DNA from: DASYDU01 sp036499445
GTDB lineage: Bacteria; Planctomycetota; Planctomycetia; Pirellulales; Lacipirellulaceae
Length of the DNA stretch: 20,878 bases
Direction of reading: 5' to 3'
NCBI GenBank assembly: GCA_036499445.1
Contig: DASYDU010000302.1
Coordinates: 1-20,878 of the forward strand
Made by a program: the position numbers and the translations under genes. The notes beneath the pieces are model-generated. The model ran no database searches. It saw nothing but the letters and a program-made list of their open reading frames with translations, and had not been told where the DNA came from. Below are positions 1 to 7,300 of this stretch, piece by piece. Each line of letters begins with the position of its first letter. Position 1 is the stretch's first letter.

Positions 1-350
1 GCGGTGCCGCCGGCGTAGCTGGCCTGGGTGCCTCCTACGTACGCGCCATAGAGGCGGACTGCCTTTTCCTGCACGCGGATGTTCTGCGGGTAGGTGCCTG
101 TCGCGACCGCGATGACGGCCTGGTTTTGAGCGGCGTCGATGGCCTGCTGCACGGTGCGATATGGATGGAGCGGGCTGCCATCCTGGGGACCGGCGTTGTC
201 GTCATCGACGAAGATGTTGGCCGGGGGCACGGCCTGGGGGCCAATCGCGGGTTGAGCAGTCGCGGGTTGAGCAAGCGATCGTTCCGCGCATAGGGTCAGC
301 AGTAGTCCCGTGAGAATCAACTGGCTTTGAAAGCGTCGCGGTCGTTGCAT
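1..350 (-). CDS. Secreted parallel beta-helix (DUF1565-like) protein, 3' end cut by window
   Basis: An ATG-started frame stays open from 350 to the left edge, giving about 116 residues and no stop. It begins with a signal peptide: basic residues MQRPRR, then a hydrophobic core (LILTGLLLTLC) and a probable cleavage after RSLA. A short QPATAQPA stretch follows. The mature part then has FVDDDNAGPQDGSPLHPY, a TVQQAIDAA helix and VIAVATGTYPQNIRV. This is the usual opening of pectate-lyase-like right-handed beta-helix proteins (DUF1565/PbH1), which are exported and often bind or act on polysaccharide. An AAGGAG Shine-Dalgarno lies about 10 nt upstream of the ATG, only 24 nt after the stop of the 578-residue gene, so the two are probably cotranscribed. 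The catalytic or binding part lies outside the window, so substrate and activity cannot be told. Confidence 0.8.
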   Translation of the reverse strand, partial: MQRPRRFQSQLILTGLLLTLCAERSLAQPATAQPAIGPQAVPPANIFVDDDNAGPQDGSPLHPYRTVQQAIDAAQNQAVIAVATGTYPQNIRVQEKAVRLYGAYVGGTQASYAGGT

Positions 351-374
351 CTTATCGAGCTCCTTTGTGGGAGA

Positions 375-2111
375 CTAATTCGTTGGCGGTGTGTAGCCTT
401 TGGGGAATTCAACGACCTCGAAGTCGCCGCCTTTGACCTTTCGCAGTTCGTCGGCCAGATTGGGAATGCGGGGATCGGGGGCGATGGAAATCGCCCATTC
501 ATTGCCATTGTCGGCCACGAACATGCCGTGCTTTTTTAGTGCCTTGAGAATGGTCTGGGCCGCGGGAGTGAACTGACTCGTGTCGAAGCTCGCTCGCAGC
601 CGCAGCCGCTCCCCCATCCGCATGACGTTCTCGTCGTCGGTATGGCCGGCCCGATGTGTGGCCGGGTAGACGTAGGCCTTGCGACTGGTGCGAATCGTGA
701 CCCGCAAGGCGTGCTCAATCTCGCCGCGCTGCAGTTCGTCGTACCGCACAACGGCGGGCAGTATCGCCAAACCGGCCGCGTCCGCTGAAGTCCAACTGTC
801 GGGCCGCAACTTGTTCGACTTGAGATTGAAGGTCGAAGCCTGCTCGGCCTCCCATGCCGCGCCGACCCTTTTGATCTTGAAGAATTCGTGCAGGCGGCCG
901 TTGACCGGATCGAGCACGATCGCATGGCGATCGCTATCTTGATCGTTCATCGCATTCTGCTGCACGGCGTCGAGCGAGACGCCGCTACTTTTAAATTCCA
1001 CAGGCCAGCCTTCGATGGGCAAATTGGCCGGAATTGGGAACGGACCTTGGTCCGACTCGCTCGCGAGCTCTGTCAGTTTCATGGCGGTTGGCTGCTGCGT
1101 GGGCGGAACAATGACGTAGGCCATGTCGTAGTTCACACGAAGCACCTTGTCGGCGCCGGTGCTGGCCACGAGTGCTTGCGAGTTTGGATGCAATGGAAAC
1201 TTGGAGACGTCGAGATACCACGGGCTGTTGGCGGGAAACATTTCAACGGCCGCCATTACCGCGTCGGCTTCGGGTGTGTCGAAGCTGATTGCGTTATTGA
1301 TCGCCGGCATCTTCGTGGCGCGCAGCCGATTCGCGCGTGCAGGATCGACTGACGTGGCTTCGACGGTGTAAACGGTGGCCGGCAAGGCTGAGCGGTTGAG
1401 CGCTTCGGCACCCGGTCCAGAGTTCGGAGTGACGGTCAGATCGACTGACTGATTACCGATTGTGCCGGTCACCTTGAAGGTCGTCGGCGCACCCGCGCCG
1501 CCGCTCGTGTTGCCGCCGGCAGTGTTTCCACCGCCTGATGCCTGAGAGGCCGGCGCTGCCAACTTTGGCCCCTCGCCGCCATCAAGCACGATGCTGCTAA
1601 ATAGCAGCGTTGGCTTCTTTTCTTCTTCGACGCCGATAAACCAGCGGACGACTTCGCCCAATTCGGGCTTCGAACCGTTGGAATTGGTCAATTCGTCGAG
1701 CTTCATGCGAACGTTGTTCTTGCCGGGCGTCAGCGTGATCTCGCGTGAAACGCGAGTCGCGAAGGCCTTAGTCTCGCGGTGATTGACGTTGAAGATGATC
1801 AGCACGTTCTCTGCAGCCGGATTGAAGACGTCAAACGAAAGGTGCGAAAATGGTTTCCAATTCTTCACCCGCGCCGCCCGGTCACCGAAGGAATCGCCGG
1901 CCGAGAACTGCACTTGGAGCGCATCGCCGCCCAATTCGTCCGATTTGGTGATCGACATTTTCGTACGACCGTCGCCATTACCCGTGTCGTCGGGGATTTG
2001 CCCCTTCGAAACATCGAGCAGCGCCGCCGGATCGGCCGCCAGACACCGACTGGAAGCGGCCGCACTGATGAGAAGCGCTGCAATCAACGCTGTAGCTGTA
2101 AAGAGTCGCAC
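375..2111 (-). CDS. Secreted two-domain protein of unknown function (578 aa)
   Basis: The start is GTG at 2111, chosen because GGAGG sits 6 nt upstream; the signal peptide (residues 1-25, ending SSRCLA) begins right there. Residues about 30-185 look like a beta-sandwich of the galactose-binding type: WKPFSHLSFDVFNP, then ITLTPGKNNVRMKLDEL and VRWFIGVEE. This pattern is common in planctomycete and other carbohydrate-binding modules. A Gly/Thr/Ala-rich linker spans about 188-212. The C-terminal 360 residues hold NSPWYLDVSKFPLHPNS, YVYPATHRAGH, RMGERLRLRASFD and LKKHGMFVADNG. I recall this set from uncharacterised secreted proteins in other soil bacteria, but I know no proven activity for it. 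No catalytic motif was recognised. The gene is followed after 24 nt by a beta-helix protein gene, which suggests a shared extracellular, perhaps polysaccharide-related, role. That role is inferred. Confidence 0.85.
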   Translation of the reverse strand: MRLFTATALIAALLISAAASSRCLAADPAALLDVSKGQIPDDTGNGDGRTKMSITKSDELGGDALQVQFSAGDSFGDRAARVKNWKPFSHLSFDVFNPAAENVLIIFNVNHRETKAFATRVSREITLTPGKNNVRMKLDELTNSNGSKPELGEVVRWFIGVEEEKKPTLLFSSIVLDGGEGPKLAAPASQASGGGNTAGGNTSGGAGAPTTFKVTGTIGNQSVDLTVTPNSGPGAEALNRSALPATVYTVEATSVDPARANRLRATKMPAINNAISFDTPEADAVMAAVEMFPANSPWYLDVSKFPLHPNSQALVASTGADKVLRVNYDMAYVIVPPTQQPTAMKLTELASESDQGPFPIPANLPIEGWPVEFKSSGVSLDAVQQNAMNDQDSDRHAIVLDPVNGRLHEFFKIKRVGAAWEAEQASTFNLKSNKLRPDSWTSADAAGLAILPAVVRYDELQRGEIEHALRVTIRTSRKAYVYPATHRAGHTDDENVMRMGERLRLRASFDTSQFTPAAQTILKALKKHGMFVADNGNEWAISIAPDPRIPNLADELRKVKGGDFEVVEFPKGYTPPTN

Positions 2112-2491
2112 GGCAAGCCTCCATCGACAGAGAACCGACTTGTGATCGCAGATGCGACATTGTCTCTGGCGTAAACACAGGAGTCAACCAGCGTAGGTTG
2201 TCCGATTCGTTGCGGCCATTGCGGTTGCGATTTGGCTAGCGAACGGAAAAACGGCCATCATGTGAGGAGCGGGCATCGGCGGTGCCTGGCTGGGTGCGGG
2301 CATCACGCCACAGCGAGAGGACAGCCGACGGGGGAGGAACGCCAACTGGGCGAAGCGGCGAGGAGTGGGCGCCCGGCGCGAGGGAGATGGGGCGACGCCA
2401 GGACAGATGCTTCTTGTCGCGGCGCGACACCGGTTGGGACAACCGCTGCTACCCACTACGTAGGCAGTTAGCGATTTGGACATGTGTTTTC
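2112..2491. other. Intergenic region between glgX and the secreted-protein gene
   Basis: These 380 nt carry several short overlapping open frames on both strands. None has a convincing ribosome binding site, domain or hydrophobic signature, so I treat the stretch as non-coding. It must hold the 3' end signals of the glgX operon (see the tandem hairpins at 2415-2445) and the promoter of the minus-strand gene starting at 2111. I could not identify a clear -35/-10 pair. The middle (about 2280-2400) is very GC-rich. Confidence 0.6.
2415..2445 (-). terminator. Tandem perfect hairpins downstream of glgX
   Basis: Two perfect 6-bp stems with 3-nt loops lie one base apart. Plus-strand TGTCGC-GGC-GCGACA covers 2415-2429 and CGGTTG-GGA-CAACCG covers 2431-2445. 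They begin about 47 nt past the glgX stop in the direction of transcription. There is no T-tract, so they would be an atypical terminator or an RNA 3'-end stabiliser rather than a classical intrinsic terminator. The pairing is seen directly; the role is inferred. Confidence 0.4.
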
Positions 2492-4594
2492 TCAGCCCAG
2501 CAATTTAGACGCGGGTTGCAGCAGGTCCGCTGCGCTGCTACCTGCGTAGAGCAAAACTACGGAGCGGTCTGACGCTCGATACGTGAGACCAGACACCGCC
2601 GTAGACTTCGCCCATTCGACGATATCAGCGGGTGAGTCTAACGAGGTATCGATCCAGCGCCGCCACGGTCGTTCGAATTGTGGTGCCGGCAGCTCAAAGT
2701 CAAGCGGTTCCCAGAATGCATTTAGAATGAAGTGAAATTGAAGTCCTTCTTCACGAAGCTCGCCTCCCAATGCCACGCTCAGCGAGCCGTCGCCCCAGTC
2801 GGGCTGGTCTAGTTTGATTCCGTGCCAGGCCTTTTTTGCGTCGCGGAGCATGGAAATGAGATTCACGCGCTCGCGCTCGTGTTTCACGCTACGCATTGCG
2901 CGACGCGCACAGAGCAAGCTTACAAAACGATGAATGTCGGCATGCTGGGTGAGGAGCGACCAGTCGAGCCAGTTGAGGTCGTTATCATGGCAATAGGCGT
3001 TGTTGTTGCCGCGCTGAGTCCGCCGGAATTCATCCCCCATCAAGATCATGGGCATCCCCAGCGACATGACCGTAATGGTCAGAAAGTTCTTGACCTGCCG
3101 GTTGCGAAGTTTCTCGATCGCTGGGTCAGTCGTCGGGCCCTCGATGCCGCAGTTCCAACTGCGGTTATCGTTGGCGCCGTCGCGATTGCACTCGCCGTTC
3201 GCTTCGTTGTGCTTGTCGTTGTAGGCGACGAGATCATTCAGTGTAAAGCCGTCGTGGCAGGTTACGAAGTTGACGCTTTGTTCCGCCTCACGCTGCTTGT
3301 GGCCATAGACCTGAGGACTCCCCACCATCCTGTCGGCGATGCGACGCAGAGACCCTGGCTCGCCTCGGGAAAAGTCGCGAATGTCGTCTCGAAATTTGCC
3401 GTTCCATTCTTTCCAGGCGTCACCGACGAAACAGCCGACCTGGTATAGGCCCGCGGCGTCCCACGCTTCCGCGATGAGCTTCGTGCCGGCGAGCGCCGGA
3501 TCCGAATCAATGTCCCAAAGCACGGGTGGGTTTGGGAGCGGATGGCCGTTGGAATCACGGGACAGGATGGACGCCAGATCGAAACGGAACCCGTCAACGT
3601 GCATCTCCTTGACCCAATAGCGGAGACTATCGACGATCATCCGGCGGACCACTGGGTGGTTGGAATTCAGCGTGTTTCCGCAGCCCGTGTAGTTCGCGTA
3701 TCGAGCGCCACTGTTCTCTAGAATGTAATAGGTCGGGTTGTCGATGCCGCGAAAGCAGAGTGTCGGTCCGCGCTCGTCGCCTTCTGCCGTGTGATTGAAG
3801 ACGACGTCGAGAATAATTTCGATGCCGGCGCGGTGAAGTTGTTTCACCATGTCCCGGAACTCGTTCACCGGGCCCAGCAGGCTTTGGTCGGAGCTATAGG
3901 CTTGGTGCGGGGCAAAGAAAGAGATTGGCGCATAGCCCCAATAGTTGACCTTACCGGGCGAACAATCGTGGGCATCGAATTGAAATACGGGAAGCAATTC
4001 GACAGCGGTAATCCCGAGTTGGCGCAAGTAGGGGATTTTTTCGATCAGGCCGGCGTAGGTGCCGCGAGTCGTTTCGCAGACCCCGGAGGTCGGGTGGTGC
4101 GTAAATCCACGGACATGCATCTCATAAATGATGGTGCGGGCCGAGGGCAATCGCAGCGGCTTGTCGCCTTCCCAATTGTAGACGCTCGGATCGACGACAA
4201 CACTTTTCATCGCTGATGCGGCATTGTCTCCCGGCTCGATAGCGGCCTGCCGATTGTAGCCTGGCGGGACCACGACAGCCTTGCCATAGGGATCGAGCAA
4301 GAGTTTCGTCGAATCAAATCTCAGCCCGTACTCAGGCTGATTCGGTCCCTCGATTCGGAAGCCGTAGAGCTGACCTGGCAACACGTCGGGGACCAACGCA
4401 TGCCAGTAGTGACAAGTGCGATTGGTGAAAGGATCAAGCCGAACCACGCGGGTCGGAATGGCATCGACTTCGCGGGCAAACAATAACAACTCGACGCCTG
4501 TAGCACTGCGAGAATAGAGGCTGAAGTTGACACCGGCGTCGTTAACCGTTGCGCCAAGCGGGTAGCTATTGCCGGGTTGCACGCCGCCTGTCAT
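2492..4594 (-). CDS. glgX: Glycogen debranching enzyme GlgX (GH13 isoamylase type)
   Basis: This 700-residue enzyme hydrolyses alpha-1,6 branch points of glycogen or limit dextrins in the cytoplasm. The N-terminal CBM48-like module starts PGNSYPLGATVNDAGVNFSL. The GH13 (beta/alpha)8 barrel follows with all four signatures: DVVFNHT (about 263-269), FRFDLAS with nucleophile Asp339, AEAWD with acid/base Glu376, and VTCHDG with Asp448. GDEFRRTQRGNNNAYCHDN is the usual GlgX/TreX signature. Length matches the family. I chose ATG at 4594 over the in-frame GTG at 4606, because GAGG lies 8 nt before the ATG and nothing suitable precedes the GTG. The gene follows the phosphofructokinase gene by 32 nt, so polymer breakdown and glycolytic entry appear to be coexpressed. 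No glycogen phosphorylase or synthase gene is in view. Confidence 0.96.
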   Translation of the reverse strand: MTGGVQPGNSYPLGATVNDAGVNFSLYSRSATGVELLLFAREVDAIPTRVVRLDPFTNRTCHYWHALVPDVLPGQLYGFRIEGPNQPEYGLRFDSTKLLLDPYGKAVVVPPGYNRQAAIEPGDNAASAMKSVVVDPSVYNWEGDKPLRLPSARTIIYEMHVRGFTHHPTSGVCETTRGTYAGLIEKIPYLRQLGITAVELLPVFQFDAHDCSPGKVNYWGYAPISFFAPHQAYSSDQSLLGPVNEFRDMVKQLHRAGIEIILDVVFNHTAEGDERGPTLCFRGIDNPTYYILENSGARYANYTGCGNTLNSNHPVVRRMIVDSLRYWVKEMHVDGFRFDLASILSRDSNGHPLPNPPVLWDIDSDPALAGTKLIAEAWDAAGLYQVGCFVGDAWKEWNGKFRDDIRDFSRGEPGSLRRIADRMVGSPQVYGHKQREAEQSVNFVTCHDGFTLNDLVAYNDKHNEANGECNRDGANDNRSWNCGIEGPTTDPAIEKLRNRQVKNFLTITVMSLGMPMILMGDEFRRTQRGNNNAYCHDNDLNWLDWSLLTQHADIHRFVSLLCARRAMRSVKHERERVNLISMLRDAKKAWHGIKLDQPDWGDGSLSVALGGELREEGLQFHFILNAFWEPLDFELPAPQFERPWRRWIDTSLDSPADIVEWAKSTAVSGLTYRASDRSVVLLYAGSSAADLLQPASKLLG

Positions 4595-4626
4595 GTCGTG
4601 CCTCACGCCACGAGATTGCTAAAAGC

Positions 4627-5709
4627 TCAATCTCCTAAGCATATTCCAAGGGCGCGGGCGGTGCGAACAAAATTTCCATCTGGGCGAACCGTCTTTAGCC
4701 GTCCTACAGCCACCGCGATCTCGACGGAACCGACTTGGGAACCTTGAAAGGCAACCATCTTTCCGAATTCGCCTGCGGCAATGAGCTCGACCGCTTGAGC
4801 GCCGAAAATCGAACACAGTGCGCGGTCAAAGCTCGTGGGACTGCCGCCGCGTTGCAAGTGCCCGAGCACGCAGAACCTGGCCTCTTTTCCGGAACGGCTT
4901 TCAATCTCCTGCGCGACCAGGGCGCCGATGCCGCCAAGCCGTGCTTCTCGGTTTGACGGAGCGTTTGCTGCGGTGACAAATTCTCCACCCTGCTCTCGGG
5001 CTCCTTCGGCGACGACGACGATCGTGAAATGCTTTCCGAGCTTCTCCCGTGCTTTGACTTTGTCGCAGATGGCGTCGTAATTGAAGGGGATTTCCGGAAT
5101 GAGAATGACGTCGGCTCCGCCCGCCACGCCGGCAAACATCGCAATCCACCCGGCATAGCGGCCCATCACTTCCAATACCATGACACGGTTGTGGCTCTCG
5201 GCCGTCGTATGCAATCGGTCAATCGCATCGGTGGCGCAGGCAACGGCTGAATCGAAGCCGAACGTCCAAAGGGTGCCTTCCAGATCATTGTCGATCGTTT
5301 TGGGGACACCGATGATCGGAATACCATATTCATGAAATTGTTGGCCAATGCTGAGCGAGCCATCGCCGCCAATCGTGATTAGGGCCGAGAGTTCGAGCTG
5401 CTCCATCCCGCGCTTTACGTTTTCGAGCAATTCGGTCGGCAGGCTTCTGCCTTCGCCGTGACCGACTTTCGCCGTGAATTGTCCGCGGTTGGCGGTGCCG
5501 AGAATCGTGCCGCCACGGATCAAAAGGCCATCGATTGCTTTGTAGTCGAGCGTGCGAAAGTTGCCCGGCGGCAACAAACCGTCGTAGCCGCCAATAATTC
5601 CGATGGTTTCCCAACCTCGCTGAGCGGCGGCTTTGGCCACGGAACGGATCACGGCGTTAAGGCCTGGGCAATCACCACCGCCAGTAACGACGCCAATTTT
5701 CTTTGTCAT
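4627..5709 (-). CDS. pfkA: 6-phosphofructokinase, group III (mixed-substrate clade), predicted ATP-dependent
   Basis: The 360-residue protein phosphorylates fructose 6-phosphate to fructose 1,6-bisphosphate. The nucleotide loop GVVTGGGDCPGLNAV is at 6-20. GGDGS is at 114-118, PKTIDND at 136-142 with catalytic Asp140, MGRYAGW at 182-188 and GHLQRGGSPTSFDR at 283-296. Gly117 corresponds to E. coli Gly104, the position that is Asp in PPi-dependent enzymes, so ATP use is predicted. Lys137 corresponds to E. coli Gly124 and is the Lys typical of the PPi and mixed-substrate clades. The Gly/Lys pair is that of the ATP-using members of group III. The start ATG has AAGGA 8 nt upstream. The gene lies 64 nt after the exporter gene and 32 nt before glgX. 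The allosteric properties cannot be read from sequence. Confidence 0.94.
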   Translation of the reverse strand: MTKKIGVVTGGGDCPGLNAVIRSVAKAAAQRGWETIGIIGGYDGLLPPGNFRTLDYKAIDGLLIRGGTILGTANRGQFTAKVGHGEGRSLPTELLENVKRGMEQLELSALITIGGDGSLSIGQQFHEYGIPIIGVPKTIDNDLEGTLWTFGFDSAVACATDAIDRLHTTAESHNRVMVLEVMGRYAGWIAMFAGVAGGADVILIPEIPFNYDAICDKVKAREKLGKHFTIVVVAEGAREQGGEFVTAANAPSNREARLGGIGALVAQEIESRSGKEARFCVLGHLQRGGSPTSFDRALCSIFGAQAVELIAAGEFGKMVAFQGSQVGSVEIAVAVGRLKTVRPDGNFVRTARALGICLGD

Positions 5710-5773
5710 CGATTAGTTCCTTATGCCGGAGATCCTAGGCTCTTGAAGCTCGACGATTGGCGGGAATCCTATT

Positions 5774-7033
5774 TCATCGCTTCCAATTCGACGGAATGCT
5801 TTGGTCAGTAGTTAGCACAAGCACGGTGCGAGCGGCGACGATAAGGCCGAGCGCGAGCGCGGTAACCACTAAGCATGCTTGTGATGCTTCGCCAAGTGTG
5901 CCTGCGATTGTCGGCAGCTCGGCTGTATTCTTCGACTGTGCGAGGCGTAGCATCCCGCCCAGGGCGCGGTAAATCTGCATCCCCGGCATCATTGTAACCG
6001 CTCCTGCGAAGGCGATGACCGCCACCGGAATTTTATATGAACGAGCGATGAGGGCCGAAACAAGACCGACTGTAAGCCCACCGAGAAAGGTTGCCGTTTC
6101 CAGACTCCACCCCGCCTCTAGGGCAAGGAAACGCAAACCATGGCCTGCCATCCCGCCCAAAACCGCCATGCCGATATGCGGCCAGGCGACATTGTAGTAC
6201 ACGGCGAAGCCGCAGGTGACGACCCCCGCCAATAACATATCCGAGAGAAGATTGAGATGGGCGGTCTTGGCAATTTGCTCAGCAATTGGCGGCGCGGAAA
6301 GCGTCAGCTCGATTCCCAAGACGATCCCCAGTGCGGCGGCGACTAGAATTCCACTGGCCAGCCCGAGCCGGGCAATGCTCATCGGCAAATAGTTTTCGAC
6401 CAAATCAAGCAGTCCGTTGATCAGGTGCGGGCCCGGTATGAGCATCAGCGACGGAACAATCAAGACGAGCGCGGGAGTCTCGGTCCATCCGAATCGAATA
6501 GCGAGTCCGCCCAGCGCGGCACCGATGAAGGCAGCCGTAAGCGGCAGTATCAGCAGATTGAAGTGTCGCCGACCGAGTTCTTGCCGGCCCAACAGTCCCA
6601 GGCCTGAGCCAACGCCGGCAACGATCACACCACCAAAGTCGGCTCCAAGCAGTACGGCCAGACTCGAGGCGGCAATCCCCAACAATGCGACCGCCGTCCA
6701 ACGCGAATGCGCGGGCGCATCAATCTCGGCGCGCTCCAATTGGGCCAAAGCCTCATCAGGACCCAGTTTCCCAGCGCGGACATCGCTGAGGATCTGATGG
6801 ACGCGCGCTTGAAGGGTCGCATTGTAGCGAAGCTCTCGGACAGGCATTCGCAGTGGCGGGTCGTCTCCAAGCGTAACGACGATGCCACCATATGTTATGG
6901 CGACATCAAGGTGCTCATCCGTTAGCCTTTGAGCGGTGACCGCGAGCGTACGCTCGATCGCCCCGGTCGATTCGTTGTACTCCAGCAACAAACGACCAGC
7001 GCAAGCCAAAATCTTTGTTTGTGTGCGCTGCAT
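5774..7033 (-). CDS. ThrE-type (threonine/serine exporter family) fused membrane protein
   Basis: This 419-residue protein has a soluble N-terminal domain (about 1-115: LLEYNESTGAIERTL, then a helix with VHQILSDVRAGKLGPDEAL). About ten hydrophobic segments follow in two sets of five, beginning ALLGIAASSLAVLLGADFGG and ending ALALGLIVAARTVLVLT. The layout is the fused ThrE (YjjP-like plus YjjB-like, DUF1212 plus DUF3815) exporter, which pumps threonine, serine or dipeptides outward through the inner membrane. PSLMLIPGPHLINGLLDL and AFAGAVTMMPGMQIYRA are the paired repeats that usually carry the conserved Pro-Gly turns. ATG at 7033 is preferred over an in-frame TTG at 7105, because AGGA lies 5 nt upstream of the ATG. 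Its place in a sugar operon is unusual, and the real substrate may not be an amino acid. Confidence 0.85.
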   Translation of the reverse strand: MQRTQTKILACAGRLLLEYNESTGAIERTLAVTAQRLTDEHLDVAITYGGIVVTLGDDPPLRMPVRELRYNATLQARVHQILSDVRAGKLGPDEALAQLERAEIDAPAHSRWTAVALLGIAASSLAVLLGADFGGVIVAGVGSGLGLLGRQELGRRHFNLLILPLTAAFIGAALGGLAIRFGWTETPALVLIVPSLMLIPGPHLINGLLDLVENYLPMSIARLGLASGILVAAALGIVLGIELTLSAPPIAEQIAKTAHLNLLSDMLLAGVVTCGFAVYYNVAWPHIGMAVLGGMAGHGLRFLALEAGWSLETATFLGGLTVGLVSALIARSYKIPVAVIAFAGAVTMMPGMQIYRALGGMLRLAQSKNTAELPTIAGTLGEASQACLVVTALALGLIVAARTVLVLTTDQSIPSNWKR

Positions 7034-7108
7034 ATCCTGACGAATTATGTATTGCGAAACGGCAAGCACTGCGGTCGCAATGCATTGTCCCACTCTTGCT
7101 GGCAAGTG

Positions 7109-7300
7109 CTAGTGGCCAAGCGGTCGTCGTCGGCCGTTTTGCGCCGGGCGGTCGAACCGCGCCTCGACGTCTTTGCCGTTTTGGAAGAGGACGGCGGTGG
7201 CGGTGTCTTTAAAGATCGTGAGGAGCACTGCTGCACCCAGAGGCCATCCGCTCCGCGGGCACCCCGCGGCCAGCAATGGCACTCTTGCGGTACACTTCAT
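7109..7300 (-). CDS. Possible small protein (63 aa), translationally coupled to the GH130 gene
   Basis: The ATG overlaps the stop of the GH130 gene as TGATG, the classic arrangement for translational coupling. The frame runs 63 codons to TAG, about 75 nt before the exporter ATG. About 71% of its third codon positions are G or C by my hand count, in line with neighbouring real genes. The product has a moderately hydrophobic N-terminal half (VPLLAAG, then GAAVLLTIF) and a basic C-terminus (RPAQNGRRRPLGH). I recognise no family. The alternative is that this is the untranslated spacer of the operon, with the GC hairpin at 7253-7269 inside it. Confidence 0.38.
   Translation of the reverse strand: MKCTARVPLLAAGCPRSGWPLGAAVLLTIFKDTATAVLFQNGKDVEARFDRPAQNGRRRPLGH
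7253..7269. repeat. Perfect GC hairpin between GH130 and exporter genes
   Basis: CCGCGGG, loop CAC, CCCGCGG: a perfect 7-bp stem starting 31 nt past the GH130 stop. No U-tract follows in the direction of transcription. It could be a processing or partial-termination site, or only a by-product of the GC-rich coding sequence of the possible 63-residue ORF that contains it. Confidence 0.35.

Noticed and set aside
2184..2483. Short minus-strand frames between glgX and the secreted-protein gene
   Set aside because: They are Pro/Arg/Ser-rich with no ribosome binding site, overlap each other in different frames, and cross the tandem hairpins. Non-coding sequence is more likely.
2822..3448. 208-codon plus-strand open frame opposite glgX
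   Set aside because: It lies entirely opposite the catalytic barrel of glgX and has no independent support.
7034..7105. TTG start for the exporter at 7105
   Set aside because: The ATG at 7033 has AGGA at the right distance, and the extra residues do not resemble the ThrE N-terminus.
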